DNA of 64,000 nt from Diospyros lotus (lineage: Eukaryota; Streptophyta; Magnoliopsida; Ericales; Ebenaceae): NCBI RefSeq assembly GCF_014633365.1, contig NC_068352.1, positions 31,529,310 to 31,593,309 of the forward strand, read 5' to 3'. Below are positions 50,901 to 63,488 of this stretch, one piece after another. The notes below the pieces were generated by a model. It did no database searches, was not told the origin of the DNA, and saw only the letters and a program-made list of their open reading frames with translations. Numbering within the stretch: position 1 is the stretch's first letter; every line of letters starts with the position of its first letter. The position numbers and the translations under genes are program-made.

Positions 50901-51412
50901 TCAGATTCCCGCCATTGACCTAGAAGTCCAAGAATTTCGGGAAAGTAGAGAGTTGGACAACAGCAGGTAATATCTTCCTCCATTCAAACCTCAAATACAT
51001 GCATCAACGTATCCCTTCATTGTGGAATCTACCTGACCTCAGCCATGGCGTAGATCATCCAAATCCATAGCAAACCTATCCTCCAAAGATCCATAAAATT
51101 ACCAACCCCCTCGCCACTCCCTCCTTCAAGCCATACAAAGAGCGATACCGTTGATTATACATTCAGGTTAAAACAAAAAACAGAAAAACGCTTTCGATTC
51201 CCTCCCTCGATTTCTTTTTGGCCGTAAACGTGAACAAATGCATAAAACAACAATGAAACCGAAATCGGAAACCTAGTTGCAGGGAAATGAAGAAGGGATT
51301 GGAAGTTGACCTTGTTGAAGAATATCTGGCCGCTGGAGAGGGCTATGTAGAGGAGAATGTAGGCGTAGGTTAGACACTGTTCTCCAGACAATCTTCGCAT
51401 CAGATCCGCCAT
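44908..51412 (-). CDS. Sugar-phosphate/phosphate translocator (At3g14410 type)
   Basis: A membrane carrier of the triose-phosphate/nucleotide-sugar translocator family. Seven exons (minus strand): 51,311-51,412; 47,616-47,723; 47,496-47,530; 47,117-47,229; 46,713-46,974; 46,340-46,608; 44,908-45,032. Phases agree and give 337 aa, about the family size. The protein is almost entirely hydrophobic helices (LTYAYILLYIALSSGQIFFN, FILGVAAGLEVMSC, TFALNLSVFLVISH, VAGVVKDWVVVLLSALLFAD). The soluble tail is Ser/Pro-rich, after AAYNNHKLK. Intron 5 (46,609-46,712) begins GC instead of GT. Intron 1 is 3.6 kb and contains a LINE fragment. The substrate cannot be told from sequence. It lies in the same orientation as UBP25, as in Arabidopsis. 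Confidence 0.92.
48600..49850 (+). pseudogene. LINE retrotransposon fragment in translocator intron 1
   Basis: Broken reverse-transcriptase sequence includes MKNSKSIGLDNILIETWKCM, which matches the plant LINE motif with GPDNIPIE, near 48,750-48,900. A FADD catalytic-loop region (FADDFFLIDETKKNVNNKLE) lies near 49,040-49,100. The C-terminal part at 49,394-49,765 has KVGMLLIEDKMRESQLKWFG and KKKTYLETHRHDMEY. The large central part is deleted and replaced by an inverted duplication. It ends near GATTAAGACTTGTGATAG. It runs opposite to the host gene. Confidence 0.8.
48905..49114. repeat. Inverted duplication (about 94-bp arms) in the LINE
   Basis: The left arm (48,905-48,998) is nearly the exact reverse complement of the right arm (49,021-49,114), with a 22-bp spacer. 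The right arm is the coding copy of the RT FADD region and the left arm its inverted copy. A transcript would fold into a long hairpin. Confidence 0.82.
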
Positions 51413-52138
51413 AGCCGGAGCTTTCCTTCTTCCTCACTCTTTATCTAACTCACTCGCGGGCTTGGATAGGAAGGCGAGAGCCTGAGAAAGTGATTAAAAA
51501 TGCAAGGGCCTGGCTGGCGATGGGGCGTGTTTGGTGTTTGTTTTCCACTTTCCACCGCAATCAAGCACGGGAAAATCAGTTTCTTGGAAGCCAAACAGAT
51601 GGAAATGAGTTTCTTCTTCGTTTCACTTTATGCTCTTTTTTTCCTTTATTTCGGCGTGGTCTAATTTATTTTTCTCATTAACTTGATAAATTATTGATGA
51701 TAGTCGTAATTAACCACCGAAATCAATCTCATTCGAAGTACCTACGAGAAGAGGCGGGACTACATCTTTCGGTTTAATTTCTAATACTCGAGTCAATAAA
51801 GAATAATGATAATTGATATAAAGTGAGCAATATGAGTTATATGAATTTATTTAAGTCTTACTCTTTATATAAATTGGGGGAGACAAATACACACTCTTTA
51901 TCTCTCATATTCTCGAGTTCGTAATTACAAGCTTGACGTAGTATGTTTTTTGGACCCAAATATAATAAGAGAAAAATCTTCCAAATTTGCTTTGAATCCA
52001 TCAAGAGTTAAATTTGTAGTCATATGATGGATTTACTTAAATAAAGGGATACGTATGACTCTCTTATTACTTATTACTTAGAGATAGAGATATGTGGCAG
52101 ACTAAGAGTCATTGTTCTTTAGTAATAGTTTAGAATTT

Positions 52139-53330
52139 TTAGGCACTGTTTTTTTATTGTTTTCAACCCGTTTTAAGTTTTTAATTTTTTAAAATATTAA
52201 AAACACGTTTACTTTGTTATTTTCAAAAATTGAGAAAATAAATTATAAAATAAATTCAAAACAACAAATATTATTTTAGTTGTTTTCAGTCAAAACTAAC
52301 TGAAAATACCAAAACGCATAAAACAACCTCCCCAAACCCAATCTCACACATAGAACCCATTGTTTCTCTCTCATCTTTTCACTTCACTTCTTTTCTCATC
52401 TCTTCCCTTATTTCTCAAGCTAGCATCGACCTTGCCCATTGCCGCCGCCGACTCCTCTTTTATCCTTCATCCTCCATCGTCGTGCGACCACATGAAACCG
52501 ACGATGATGCTGATAATCAAGCAACATCCAAACGATAGCCATGGTAGAGCAATAAAGACCGACGGACATAGCAATGAATAAGGCCATGGTCGGCAAACAT
52601 GGTGGAGGTGCTTGAGAGGTCAAGGTTGGAGATGACATGTTGGAGGAGAAAATTGATGATCGATAATGGCGGAAGGAAACATTCATGATCATGGAGCCTT
52701 CGCCTACCGACAATGCATCATCAACCATGGCAATGACTCTTATCCCCTTACCAACGACATGAAAGAAGCCTTTGATCGCCAAAATTCACCAGCCATGGTG
52801 ACTGGTGTCGAATGATTATGTTTTTGAGTTTTAGCCAAAAATTAAAAATAAAATCTATGAAAATTCAACCATTAAATTTGGTTTATTTTTGTGTATGTTA
52901 ACTCCCTTAACTCGACATTTCTAATAGTAGGCTTTGATTGTGTAAATTTTTTGCCGGCGATGGTCACCAATGAATGAGAGAATAGAAAAAGAAAAGAAAG
53001 AAAAAAATTATTCTTAAATTTAGAAAATAAAATTATATATTTATTTAAAATTTAAAAAATGTAATATATATTATAATTAAAAATATAGGATAACATACAG
53101 TATATTATTAAGTATATTACACATATTATGTATAATAATATTTAATATAAAATGTTATATTAAAAATAGTTAATTTATTATTAAGTAAAATATTTGTATT
53201 TCAAAATTTCAAAACAAACGCGTCTTCTAGTTTTCTATTTTAAGAAATAATTTTTCAGAATAACAAAAGGAACACATTTTTAAAAATTTCAAAACAAAAA
53301 CTTAAAATATAAAATTAAGAATGAATTTAA
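52139..53330. mobile_element. Possible degenerate MITE upstream of the translocator
   Basis: The left end reads AGGCACTGTTTTTTTATTGT and the right end, inward, AGGAGTGTTTTATTCTTATT. A GC-rich centre (52,370-52,800) is flanked by A/T-rich arms. No TSD was certain. The open frames in the centre overlap on both strands and are not gene-like. Confidence 0.3.
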
Positions 53331-53937
53331 AACTCAAAACTTAAAATTAAAAAATAAGAATAAAACACTCCTTTACCTTTTGAGTATTCTTTCATCAATT
53401 ACAATATAAATTGTTTAGCCTAAGACACTTTTTTTTTAACTAAGGGGTAATTACTGTTATGTTATACTAGTTGCTTTTTATTCTACAACTTAGTTATTAC
53501 AAATACCCTATATTTTAGTACAAGCACATGTCATGTGTTGATATTTCAAGTCTGTTACGTGACAAACTCTTATGCCTAATATTTAGTGTTTTCATGTTGA
53601 GTTACACCTAACATTTTGTAGTACCTTTGACTATTAGTATCATTCTGACACAAGTTTGGCGCATATTAATGATGGGTCAATAATCATCACTTATGTTCTT
53701 AATTGAGTATTTGGTAACTTTGCTCAACTTCAAGTTAGTCCCTAGCGTGACAAATTTGTGAGGTTCGGTGGCACGATCCCATAATTTTTTATAAAAAAGT
53801 TAAATTTGGGTTTGATTTACAAAGATTGCACAGAAAAGGAATTCGAAGTTGATAACTTAAGCCATCCACTACACTCTACTGAGACAATCCCAAAGAACAA
53901 GAGTTCATCTAAAATTTACTTAACTTGTTAGGGCCGG

Positions 53938-54860
53938 TCTTGAGATTTTAAGGGTCTTAAGCGAAATTTTCTATGAGACCCTTTTATGATTATATTTAAA
54001 AATAAAATTAATATGAAAAAAAATATTATATAAAATTTATAATATTTCACTTTAAATTTACTCTTCTAGGTTTTTTAGATAAAAAAAATTAATAATTAAA
54101 TTATTACAATTAATTTGTTCTAACATATGTTTTTCAGTAGACACTATCATCAATCCATTAATGTAAATTCACTAATAATAGAGGGTTCACAAATATTGAA
54201 ATATGTACACAAAATTAATTGATAATTTAAGGGCTAATAGAAAAAAATTAAAAGATATACATGCTAAGTCGCACAACAAGATGATGATGATGATGATGAA
54301 AATGGAATTGTTGCAGATAAGGTGCAATTATGAAATTGGTTGAATTGAGAACCTATGCTTGCGCAAATTGATGGTAGATGCCAGTGATAATGGATGAATA
54401 AAAAATTGAGAAGAAGAGGAATTGAGGAAGACGATGGAGTCGCAGCCACTATTAGGAGTATGAAAATAGTTGTAATACAATCTTACAAGAGAGAGATTGA
54501 AATTAATTAAAAATGCATAAAATAGTTGTAAAGTGATGGGTGCCACTCCGAGACGGATGGGAATGAGATTGATTATTAATAAAGAAATGTAAGAGATTGA
54601 GATTAATTAAAAATTATAGTAATGCGGATTAATTATTGATAAAAGAAATGTGAAAGATTGAGATTAATTAAAAATTTACAATGGCTTAAAATGGGCATGG
54701 CTCCTAACGTCTCTTCAATTTTTAAATTTATTATTTTTAATAAATTTTAATTTTTTAATTAATTTAAAATATAAAAATTGAAATAAGCATGGCCCCTAAT
54801 GGCCTAAAATAGGCATGAGGCTTAGGCGGTTGCCTAGATAGCCTATACCCAAGGCCGACA
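53938..54860. mobile_element. Possible hAT-like MITE
   Basis: The left end AGGGCCGGTCTTGAG and the right end, read inward, TGTCGGCCTTGGG are similar to the GGGCCGG-type ends of plant hAT MITEs. The interior is AT-rich with a GAT microsatellite near 54,282-54,300. No clean 8-bp duplication was found. Confidence 0.4.
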
Positions 54861-55458
54861 GCATCAAGTATATTTTTTAGTGTTTAAGTCAATATTAATA
54901 CTATAAATAAAATAAATTAATTATACATAATAAATAATATAAATAAAAAATATTAAAAGAGTATTTATTGTTAAGTGATATTATTTATCTTTCTTTCTTT
55001 TTTTAATGTAAGAACGATTGGATACTTGAAATGGTAAAATTATAAACATATTGTTGAGGACGATGAATAACAACTTGTTCTTTTATCTAGAGAAGTCAAT
55101 CAACGAAATTTAACTATAGATCTTAATCCCAAATAACAAATAAACCAATATGATTCAGCTTCCAAATTTTAATCCTGAGGAATCTGACATCTATTCAAAA
55201 GATTTGTTATTATTCTAATCAAATTAGATAATTATATGAGATAATCAATATTGAAAATATCGAAAATAATTTTTAAGTATCTCACATTGTGTTACCCATA
55301 TTAAAAGTCAAAACCGCTTCAAGTAAATCATCTATATCATAAGCACTCATTACGTACATGTTGTTTTTATCCCCATGGTACCTCAACCATCAAGAGACTA
55401 TATTAAAAGACTCAATCTTATTCTTTTTTATAGATATTTATATTAAAGCGAGTTGGGT
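54861..55458. other. AT-rich intergenic DNA
   Basis: I see no gene, repeat pair or regulatory signal here. Confidence 0.6.
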
Positions 55459-57267
55459 TGTGACAACTCATCCTCCTAAGGTGTGTTACTATTCTAATTT
55501 TTTTTATATATATATATTATCTATTCCCACAATACTACATCTCAAATTCACGAATACCGTATTTAAAAATTCCTAACATACATATATTTCACATTCAAAA
55601 TGATAAGTAACCTAATCACTTGCGAAAACAGAATTGAAACTTAACGAAATATTGTAATTACAAATGAAGTAAATTCATACAAAAATCGTTCAATAACCAC
55701 AATATTATAACATCCGACAGACAAATTTAATAGAAAATAACTGACACATGTCACCTATCATGATTCTCACAATTCACCCTAGCACGAGCGTAGGACTTAT
55801 TATACGATTACTAACATAATCATAACTTAGCAATCCTATTCTTTTTCTTCTGTTCATCTCGCCTGGAATGTTAAATATTCAAGGGACAAAATCCAAATTA
55901 GAAGATGAAACTTCTAAATTAAGGTTTAAAATAGTTTTCATGAATGTATGATGCATGGACATAAAAATCAACCGACACCGTAAGGTAGCTTTGATAATAT
56001 TCTAATCTTGACATAGAAACTAAGGTAGTTATCCCGACAAACACACATGGCACAGGATACCCCTATGGTTATTCTGACAATCATCATTGGGAAAATGCAT
56101 ATCAAACTACTAGAGCAACATCTAACCCCATCACGTTCAACATGAATGACACAAATAACGATAGGCCAATAATATCATACCCAATGCAATATAATGTTTA
56201 CCGATGCAATGTAAAATGAATATGCAGATATATGACAAAATGCACATATGTTAACATAGATTTGGTGAAACCCTTGCACTTTCATGTACGCTTAAGCAAA
56301 TTATACCATGTATACAAAATTTTGGGCGAACCACTCACCTTGATTTAGCTTCTCAAGCTTCTTTGGTATGCATACCCTGACCTCGAAACTCGAGCCCTGA
56401 CAAATTTCTTGGCCAAAATTTTTGAAAAATTAATCAAACATAATTTCCTTTTTTTTTTTTTTCTCTATTTTTTCTATTTTTTTTCTTACCCTTACGCACT
56501 TGCACCAACGCGCATGTGCTCCAATTGTCTTCTCCGACCTTCTTTTCGCCACAAGCTACCTGGTTTTGGTTTGCTTTTTTTATTTTTCTTCCCCTCCTAC
56601 CTCGATTTTTCCTCCTGAACACAATGGTATCCTTATTGCACAGTGATTCTGGTTGGAACACCTTTGATTTAGCCATTAAAGCTCAACTCCAATGACTTCT
56701 TGATTTTCCAACAACACTCAAAACCCCCTCAAATAGATACGAAACTCGATCAAACTTTTCAAAAATGATTCTTATCACCTTAAGAACAAATGCCCTTTAT
56801 CAAATTCTCACAATTTCTCCAAAAAATCTTGGATTTCGCCACTGAAATTTGATAAAAAAAAATCCCTTGGCCCATCTCGACTATTCATAGTCTCTTCAAC
56901 CATGTCTCCGGCCAACCACAACCATGCCTTGCACCACAAGGTCTAGGGCTAGGCCATGATGGCCCTAGGCACCCTTAAACGGCCGAGATTCGACCTGCCC
57001 ATCAGCGGTCAGTGCGACATTACACAACATATTTACAGTTTGGCCCTCCCTCTTTCACTTATTGCACTTTCACCCCTTTGCCCCCTAGTCCTCAAGTTCT
57101 CAATTTTTTTTCTAAATTCTCATAAATTTTAAAAATTACACTTTAGCCTCCAAAAATTTGAAAATTACACTTTAGCCCCAAAAATTTTGAAAATTACACT
57201 TTAGCCCCAAAAATTTTGAAAATTTCACTTTAGCCCCAAAAATCTTAAGAAATTTTTGGGTATTACA
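55459..57267 (+). mobile_element. Solo LTR, about 1.8 kb
   Basis: It begins TGTGACAACTCATCC and ends TTGGGTATTACA. The flanking 5-mers are TGGGT (55,454-55,458) and TAGGT (57,268-57,272), a near-match target duplication. The termini fit long Ty3/gypsy LTRs. No gag or pol lies on either side. A tandem repeat occupies its last 130 bp. Confidence 0.6.
57128..57250 (+). repeat. Tandem repeat, about 30-bp unit, four copies
   Basis: The units are variants of AATTACACTTTAGCCCCAAA followed by AATTTTGA. They are adjacent without spacers, so this is a minisatellite and not a CRISPR. Confidence 0.8.
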
Positions 57268-57535
57268 TAGGTAATCGGTTTCGTTTATCTATATATTTAT
57301 AGTTAATAACTTATTATTTTTGAAGGTTATAAAAGGACGAATCAACTAAAACACGATTCTAATTACTTGGATATTGTTTTTTGGACCATTACACTTGTGC
57401 ACACAAAAGTATTTGTAGATTTTCAAATGTTTGGTTTTTCTTGTGTTACAATATTTAATATATTCAATATATATACTATTTGGGTTTATAATTTCAAATG
57501 TCACATTCGTCTAATAGTTTGGGTGATGGTTTGTC

Positions 57536-58148
57536 CAGAGCCAGCCTTGGGCTAGGGTTACAGCCTGGGGCCCACAATTGAGGGGGGCCCAAAATTTTAC
57601 TTGCGGACCACCATGACTCAAGGTAAGCTAAATGGATTAGCGATATTATGCATTGAAAATGATATGTTAGAAAACATTAAATATGATAGTATAATTGATG
57701 ATTTTGCATCTAAAAGTGCAACAATAAGACATTTTAAATGATGTTTTGTGGTTGAGATTTCATTATTATTTTTATTTTGTAGGTACATGTGATGACTGTT
57801 TTTTCTTCGATTAATTGTGAAGGATGAAAAGAAGATTGATCAAATCAATAAATGTTTACGGAGATTCGGGAGAAAGCATGTAAACTCAAATATGTAGTTT
57901 TCATTTTTTAATGTAATGTTTATAATGTGGGGTACTCTTTTTTCTTCGTTTGAGGTTTTGTCCCATTGAATTTTCTCCAAACAATATTTTAATGAGGTCC
58001 CAAAGTATTCTTCCTTATCTTTTGTAAATTCTTATAATTTTAATAAAATTAATTAGTTGATAACTTTTATTTTTTTTATTTAATTTGTATAAAGAGGCAC
58101 ACTTGAGAAAATTTGTCTTAGGCCTTAGAAAACCTAGGACCGACTCTG
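57536..58148. mobile_element. hAT MITE with perfect 8-bp TSD
   Basis: A 613-bp element with ends CAGAGCCAGCCTTGGGC and, from the right inward, CAGAGTCGGTCCTAGGT. It is flanked by perfect GGTTTGTC at 57,528-57,535 and 58,149-58,156. There is no transposase, so it would have been mobilised in trans. Confidence 0.88.
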
Positions 58149-58317
58149 GGTTTGTCATACCAAAAGTGAAAATATAATCAATTTAAGGTCATTATTAAGT
58201 TAGTTACTGCTAACAAAGTTTTTTACAACTAACTTGCATCAGATATATGTATGAAGTTTGTGAACTAACAAAGTCAAGAATTAAATTAAGAGAGTTTATC
58301 ACAAGCCCTTAGAGTAT

Positions 58318-58500
58318 ACATCAGGCAAGCGATATATGCTAGATTTATATTAGTGGATCATGAGTTTGATGATCGTCTTACGCAATAAAATAAAGTTTCA
58401 CACCTGCGATTTATCTTCTATATCAGAATCAAGGGCATGAGCGACAGGAGTCATGCAAGGGCGATCATCCCAAGAAAATTTATTACAATCCGATCTTACA
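58318..58500 (+). mobile_element. SINE-like dispersed repeat, copy 2
   Basis: The diverged partner of 41,283-41,475. Shared blocks include GAGTTTGATGATCGTCTTAC, TTTCACACCTGCGATTTATC and GGGCGATCATC. It is probably the same family. Confidence 0.4.
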
Positions 58501-58509
58501 TTGATAATT

Positions 58510-59700
58510 TAATAGAAGATATTAGATATATTACTTGGTTTCATATTCTTTATGGTCATTTTTAGTTAGCACTTTTAGGTGAGGTGTAGTTTTGTATCTT
58601 ACATAATAAAAAAATAGAAAATACACATTCAAATATAAAATAAAAAATACAAATTTCTCTTACATATAATATTTTTTAAGTAACAATATTTTCCAAACAA
58701 TAAGTGAAATATATTTATTGCTCGTATATATATATATCTTTATATTTCTTAAAATGTCGTCATTAAACCATTTGAGTATATGAAGAAGAAAACGATCAAA
58801 TAGTGCAGAGAAGTCCCAACTCAAATACTTTGATACTTAAATTAGATTTTGAAAATGATGAAGACTTCAAGGCTGTATTACCACTAGCATCAGAAACGCA
58901 CATTTTCTAAAATAAAAGACTATTTATTTATATAGAATCATGGAGTAATTATAAATCTCATAGAATTAAGATTCTTATAAATAATGTTTATCTTGATATT
59001 CTATAATCTATTAGGATTAGAATTATTCTGGATAACATTTATCTCAATATTTCGAGATCTGATTAGTATTAAAATTACTCGCGTATAATATCTATCATTT
59101 TCACAAAATATTCGAAAGAATTTTTGAGTGTCGATGTTATTCAGTTTGCATGTTGTGCGAGTCCCTTTTATTTAAGTGGGAAAATTTTATCTTTTTAATT
59201 AAAAAAATTATTTTAAAATTTTAGATTATTTTGACCTTTTAGTAAATTTTTGTCTATGACACAACAACATCCAAATGCTACTTACGAGGGTATGTTTCAT
59301 TCCTATCACTTTGTCATATCATGGCTTGAATGACTCACGTATTTGTCACACCCTAGAAGATTTGGATAATTAAATTATAACTATATCCATTTTGGAGATA
59401 CAAACAGACCACATTTTGATAACTTTTACTGAGCGGTCTCTTCCTTATAATGCGACTTATTGTACAATTCAATAAGAATTAAATTCATATAAAAATTTGA
59501 GTGAGACAAGTCATTTTTTTTATATATTAAAATATACTAATTAAATTAATTTAAAAATAAAAATATAGGAGTATAATCGAAATAACAAAAAATTTAAATT
59601 ATCACACAAAAAAATATCAAAATACATGAGTTAAATTGATTTGAAAATACAGGTCAATGAGTGTAATTGAAATAAAAAAAAAAATCACGTGATTACATGA
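58510..59700. other. Intergenic DNA, no feature seen
   Basis: AT-rich with short homopolymers and a TA run near 58,725. No coding potential or repeat pair could be supported. Confidence 0.6.
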
Positions 59701-59709
59701 AAAACACGT

Positions 59710-60520
59710 GAAAGTATAAGTGTTATGGGGTGCCCTAAAGTTCTTCTAACTCTCAAGGCAATTTTTGAATTTATTCTTCCTTGGAGAGTCTTTTGGACGG
59801 AAGCCTTCTGGACATCCAACGAGTCTCCTATAATTGGCCTAGCATGTATCATTTTTGAGCAAGTCTAAAGACATCATTCGAGGTCTCTCGGACCTAAGCC
59901 ATCCACTGGAAATAGTTATCGGGGTACCTCACCCCGAAAACTTCTCTAGGAGCTTTGGCCTCCCAAAGGCACTCAGTGAAAAAGTCTTTCAGTTCAATTG
60001 TGGGTTCCATAATTTCAATTATAAATATTCACATATTCGAAGACGAATGAATCTTTTTGTTCAACTGATCCTTTGGAGTTTTTCTAGACCTATGACCTGC
60101 CACTTTCTCAGACCAGTTGATCATTACTTAGTCTCTTTATAGAACCCATCCGGGAACACAAATACTCATTCAGGACACGGAATATAGATATACACTTGTA
60201 TCATACATCATTTTTTGAATATACCTTAGACTATTGTTTGACTTTAGCGTTAGAGGGCCCGCATGGAGAAGTCTCTCGCGTGCCTTTTTGACTTCTATTT
60301 GTGACCGCAGGTTGAGGCATCGCCTAACTCATTCGAAGGATTAGAACCCTTGCCTTCTGAAAACCCATTGGGGTTCTCTTTCTATTGATTCCCTGCAGGC
60401 CCATCTAAAAGCTTCTGAGGACTTATCTGGGTTCCTGCCTTTTCAAGTTCCAGCTTCAACTAGTTCTAAATCTACATGGCCTCGTTCGTGGCATCCCGAA
60501 CCCTCTGTCATGGTGAAAGA
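59710..60520 (+). mobile_element. Fragment resembling a Tat-lineage gypsy LTR end
   Basis: The stretch around 60,238-60,315 (TTTGACTTTAGCGTTAGAGG, CTCTCGCGTGCCT, TTGTGACCGCAG) resembles the R/U5 part of Tat/Ogre-type LTRs as I remember them. The flanks are not clear and no coding region was recognised. Confidence 0.35.
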
Positions 60521-60717
60521 CTCTGTTTTGATTGATTACAAGATAAATAATTTTAGTTATTATAATTAGGTAACAACAACAAGGGTACAAATATAAATTT
60601 GATCAATAAAGAGTTTTGACAATTAGTTTGCATTGCTTGTAATATTACGTATAAATTATAATAAATATAAAATTATAAATTTAAATATTGTCGTGTGGCT
60701 TATTATAAATATGGATA

Positions 60718-61633
60718 ATGCTATTTGTACAGAAATAGTTTTACACACGGGTTTACAAAATGATATTCACGCAATAAATTGAGAATTTATCGTGATAAAT
60801 TTGTGATATTCTCTTATCTTATCTCCCCCATCTCTCTCTCTTTCTCTTATTTCCCTTTCAACACTTCTTCTCACATCATTCATCTTGCCACTACATCTGC
60901 CTTGCACTCATCGTTAGACGCCCGCCGCTGCCTCGTCTCTCACTTGGCTAACCGTGCGTCTTGCCTCTTGCCTGATTGCTCGTCGTCTGCTGCATCCTCG
61001 CCTAGCCGCCTCGCCTCTCGAGGTTGTAGTCAGCTAGGCGAGGGGCGAGCGTCGGCCAGGTGAGGTAGTAATGGGTGAGGTAGGCTGCGACGGGGGCTGT
61101 TAAAGGGTTAATTACACCAATAATCACTCAACTTTGTATTCTGTTATTGTTGGATCACTGAACTTTGAAATGTTACCTGTTAGTCACTAATATTTCAAAA
61201 CTGTTACTGCTTAGTCATTGAACTTTAAAATGTTACATGTTAGTCATTAATATTTTAAAATGTTATATGTTAGTCATTGAACTTTAAGTTCACGAGTGAC
61301 AAATGAGAAATAATTTTGAAATATTAGTGATTAATAGGTAATATTTTTAAATTTAGTGACTGAATAGTAACAATTTTGAAATATTAGTAACTAATAGATA
61401 ACATTTCAAAATTCAATGATCAAATAGTAATAAAATACAAAATTAAGTGATTATTGATGTAATTAATCCAACTGTTAAAGGGAGAGGAGAGGAGAGAGAA
61501 AAGAGAGGAGGGGAGAGAGAGAGGATAAAAAAAAAAAGGCAAAATGATCATTAAGACGAGAGAAAGCGGAACAAAATTGTCATTTAACTTACCCCTACAC
61601 CTACCTGTAAGTGGCCTCCTGTACAACTAGCAT
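60718..61633. mobile_element. MITE-like element with ATGCTATTTGTACAG ends
   Basis: The left end is ATGCTATTTGTACAG and the right end, read inward, is ATGCTAGTTGTACAG. A GC-rich centre (60,900-61,090) is split by a nested fold-back element. Its ends resemble those of the next element at 61,668. Confidence 0.55.
61108..61471. mobile_element. Fold-back MITE with 11-bp direct flanks
   Basis: A 364-bp palindromic element: TTAATTACACCAATAATCAC at the left and, from the right inward, TTAATTACATCAATAATCAC. It is flanked by CTGTTAAAGGG at 61,097-61,107 and 61,472-61,482. The arms contain repeated TTAGTCATTGAACTTT-type motifs. Flanks of 9-11 bp fit a Mutator-type fold-back. Confidence 0.8.
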
Positions 61634-61667
61634 GATCCTATAAACATTTACAATTGTTTATGAGAAA

Positions 61668-61845
61668 ATGCTATTGGTACACTCATTTTGTACATCTTAA
61701 TCTACATAAGGGGATATTATGACAAAAAAATCCCTCATGAGGCGATAGAGGCGCGTGAGGTGCATGTGAGGCACATGGTATTTTGGTTATAATACTCCTT
61801 TACGTAACCTAAGATGTACAAAATGAGTGTATATCTAGCGAGCAT
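61668..61845. mobile_element. 178-bp MITE
   Basis: Long inverted arms: ATGCTATTGGTACACTCATT at the left and ATGCTCGCTAGATATACACT from the right inward, both leading into CATTTTGTACATCTTA. No open frame. No certain TSD. Confidence 0.7.
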
Positions 61846-62328
61846 GATTCTTGTTTATGACAGTGAAGCCGGTTACAGTTTAATCAGATCCAATCCAGGC
61901 TTTCAATTCAGGATTAGGCAGCACTCAACCGCTGCATTTGTGGCTTACAAATTTTCCGGGAAAATTATTTTCTTTCAATTTTATCCAACCTGCTGCCGCC
62001 AATCCTTTCACACCACATTATATATTCAAGCTCGAACTGGAAAAAAAAAGCCCATGAAAGATGGCGACAGATGGAGAAAAACCTCTCCAAAATACGAAAA
62101 AATTACCCACAAAACACAGAGGGCGCCACAAATTTGAACAATTTTTTGGGCTGTGGGATGATAATGAAGCAACGCTCTGTGAAGCACACAAGGGTCGTGT
62201 GGAGGAGACGCCTCCGTTTGCGTCCCTGATCGGATGTGGTTTGAAATACCCACCTCCAAAAACCAATCCTCAACTCAGTGTTCTCTTATCTCCATCAACC
62301 CCACCTTGTTTGTCTTCTTCCCAGTTCT

Positions 62329-62336
62329 CTATAAAG
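62329..62336 (+). promoter_or_regulatory. Probable TATA box of glycolate oxidase gene
   Basis: CTATAAAG lies upstream of a pyrimidine-rich stretch that looks like a 5' UTR. A donor-like AAG|GT at 62,415/62,416 and a strong acceptor TTCTTGCAG at 63,405-63,413 suggest a 5'-UTR intron of about 1 kb before the ATG at 63,489. This is inference; no transcript evidence is available. Confidence 0.35.
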
Positions 62337-63488
62337 TCGCCATTCTCTTTTGGCTCTGTCCTTTTTCTCTCTAAGTTTTGTCCAAAACTCTCCTCTGTAG
62401 CTCTTGGAGCCCAAGGTTTGCTTCTCCTCCTCCTCTGCTTCTGTGTTTCTTTACGTTATCTCCTTGTTTGTGTTGTGGAACTGGTGAGGAATATCTGTTA
62501 AAATGATTGGTAGGGTTTGCTAGAAATTTTCAAACAGTGAGCATTCATTGTTTTAATTTAGAATACTTGGTTGGTTTGTTTTCATGGTGAAGCATATGGG
62601 TAAATGCATGCTTTGTTGGCTTGAAATGGCTTGCCTATTTGTACATGATTTGTAGGGTTTGATAGAAATTTTTGAGGTGTAGCATTCATTGTTTTAGCTT
62701 GTGAATATTTATTCTGATTTGTGCATAATCATATCCTCTTTCTCATTCTGCTCTACGTTTTAACTGCTCTCCCTGTCCTTACATTATCTCCTTGTTTATG
62801 TTATGAAACTGGTAGTCGGTCAATTGGCCCACTTTCATGGTGAAGAACACGCACGCACGCGCACACACACACTCTTATATGTACATATATGCTTGTTTTC
62901 TGGCTTGAAATGGTTTGCCATTTGCACTTCATTTATAGGGTTTGATGGAAGTTCTCAAACAGTAATAATTCATTGTTTTAGCTTATGAGTAATTCATTGC
63001 TGTGGGTTTTATCCTTTTCCATCCTTGCACTCTTTTATGTGTCAGAATCCGACCTTTTCTCTGATAGTTGGAGGAGAAGAAAAACAAAAGAGGAGAAAAG
63101 TGTACTTACTTCTCAGAGAAACCGAGAAGAAAATGAATAGATGTTTGATAGCATGAAGTACTTTTTTTGGTTACTCATAAAGAATAGTTTATGTGAATAA
63201 TATCATTTCCTTTCCCATTTTTTGACAAATCAAAGATCTACACACATGACATTGTTTTATTGTTCATGGCATAGTAATTTATCTGCTACATGTCCTATTT
63301 CTTTTACGAGTACCTTGGGAAGATTTTACTCGTGATAAATTTTACTATATTTACCTGTTATATTTACTTCTTGGAGTGCATGTTATATAGAGAACTTTTT
63401 AGTATTCTTGCAGAATAACTTTGCTGATAAATATATTTTTTCATGTTAAATCAAGAATTTCTGAGGGGTGGAAAAAACAACCTTAACC

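Noticed and set aside
57128..57250. CRISPR-like appearance of regular about 30-bp repeats
   Set aside because: The units abut with no unique spacers and the genome is eukaryotic; this is a minisatellite in an LTR.
62018..62501. Open frames up to 146 codons on both strands upstream of glycolate oxidase
   Set aside because: They overlap the probable promoter and 5' UTR and lack similarity to known proteins.
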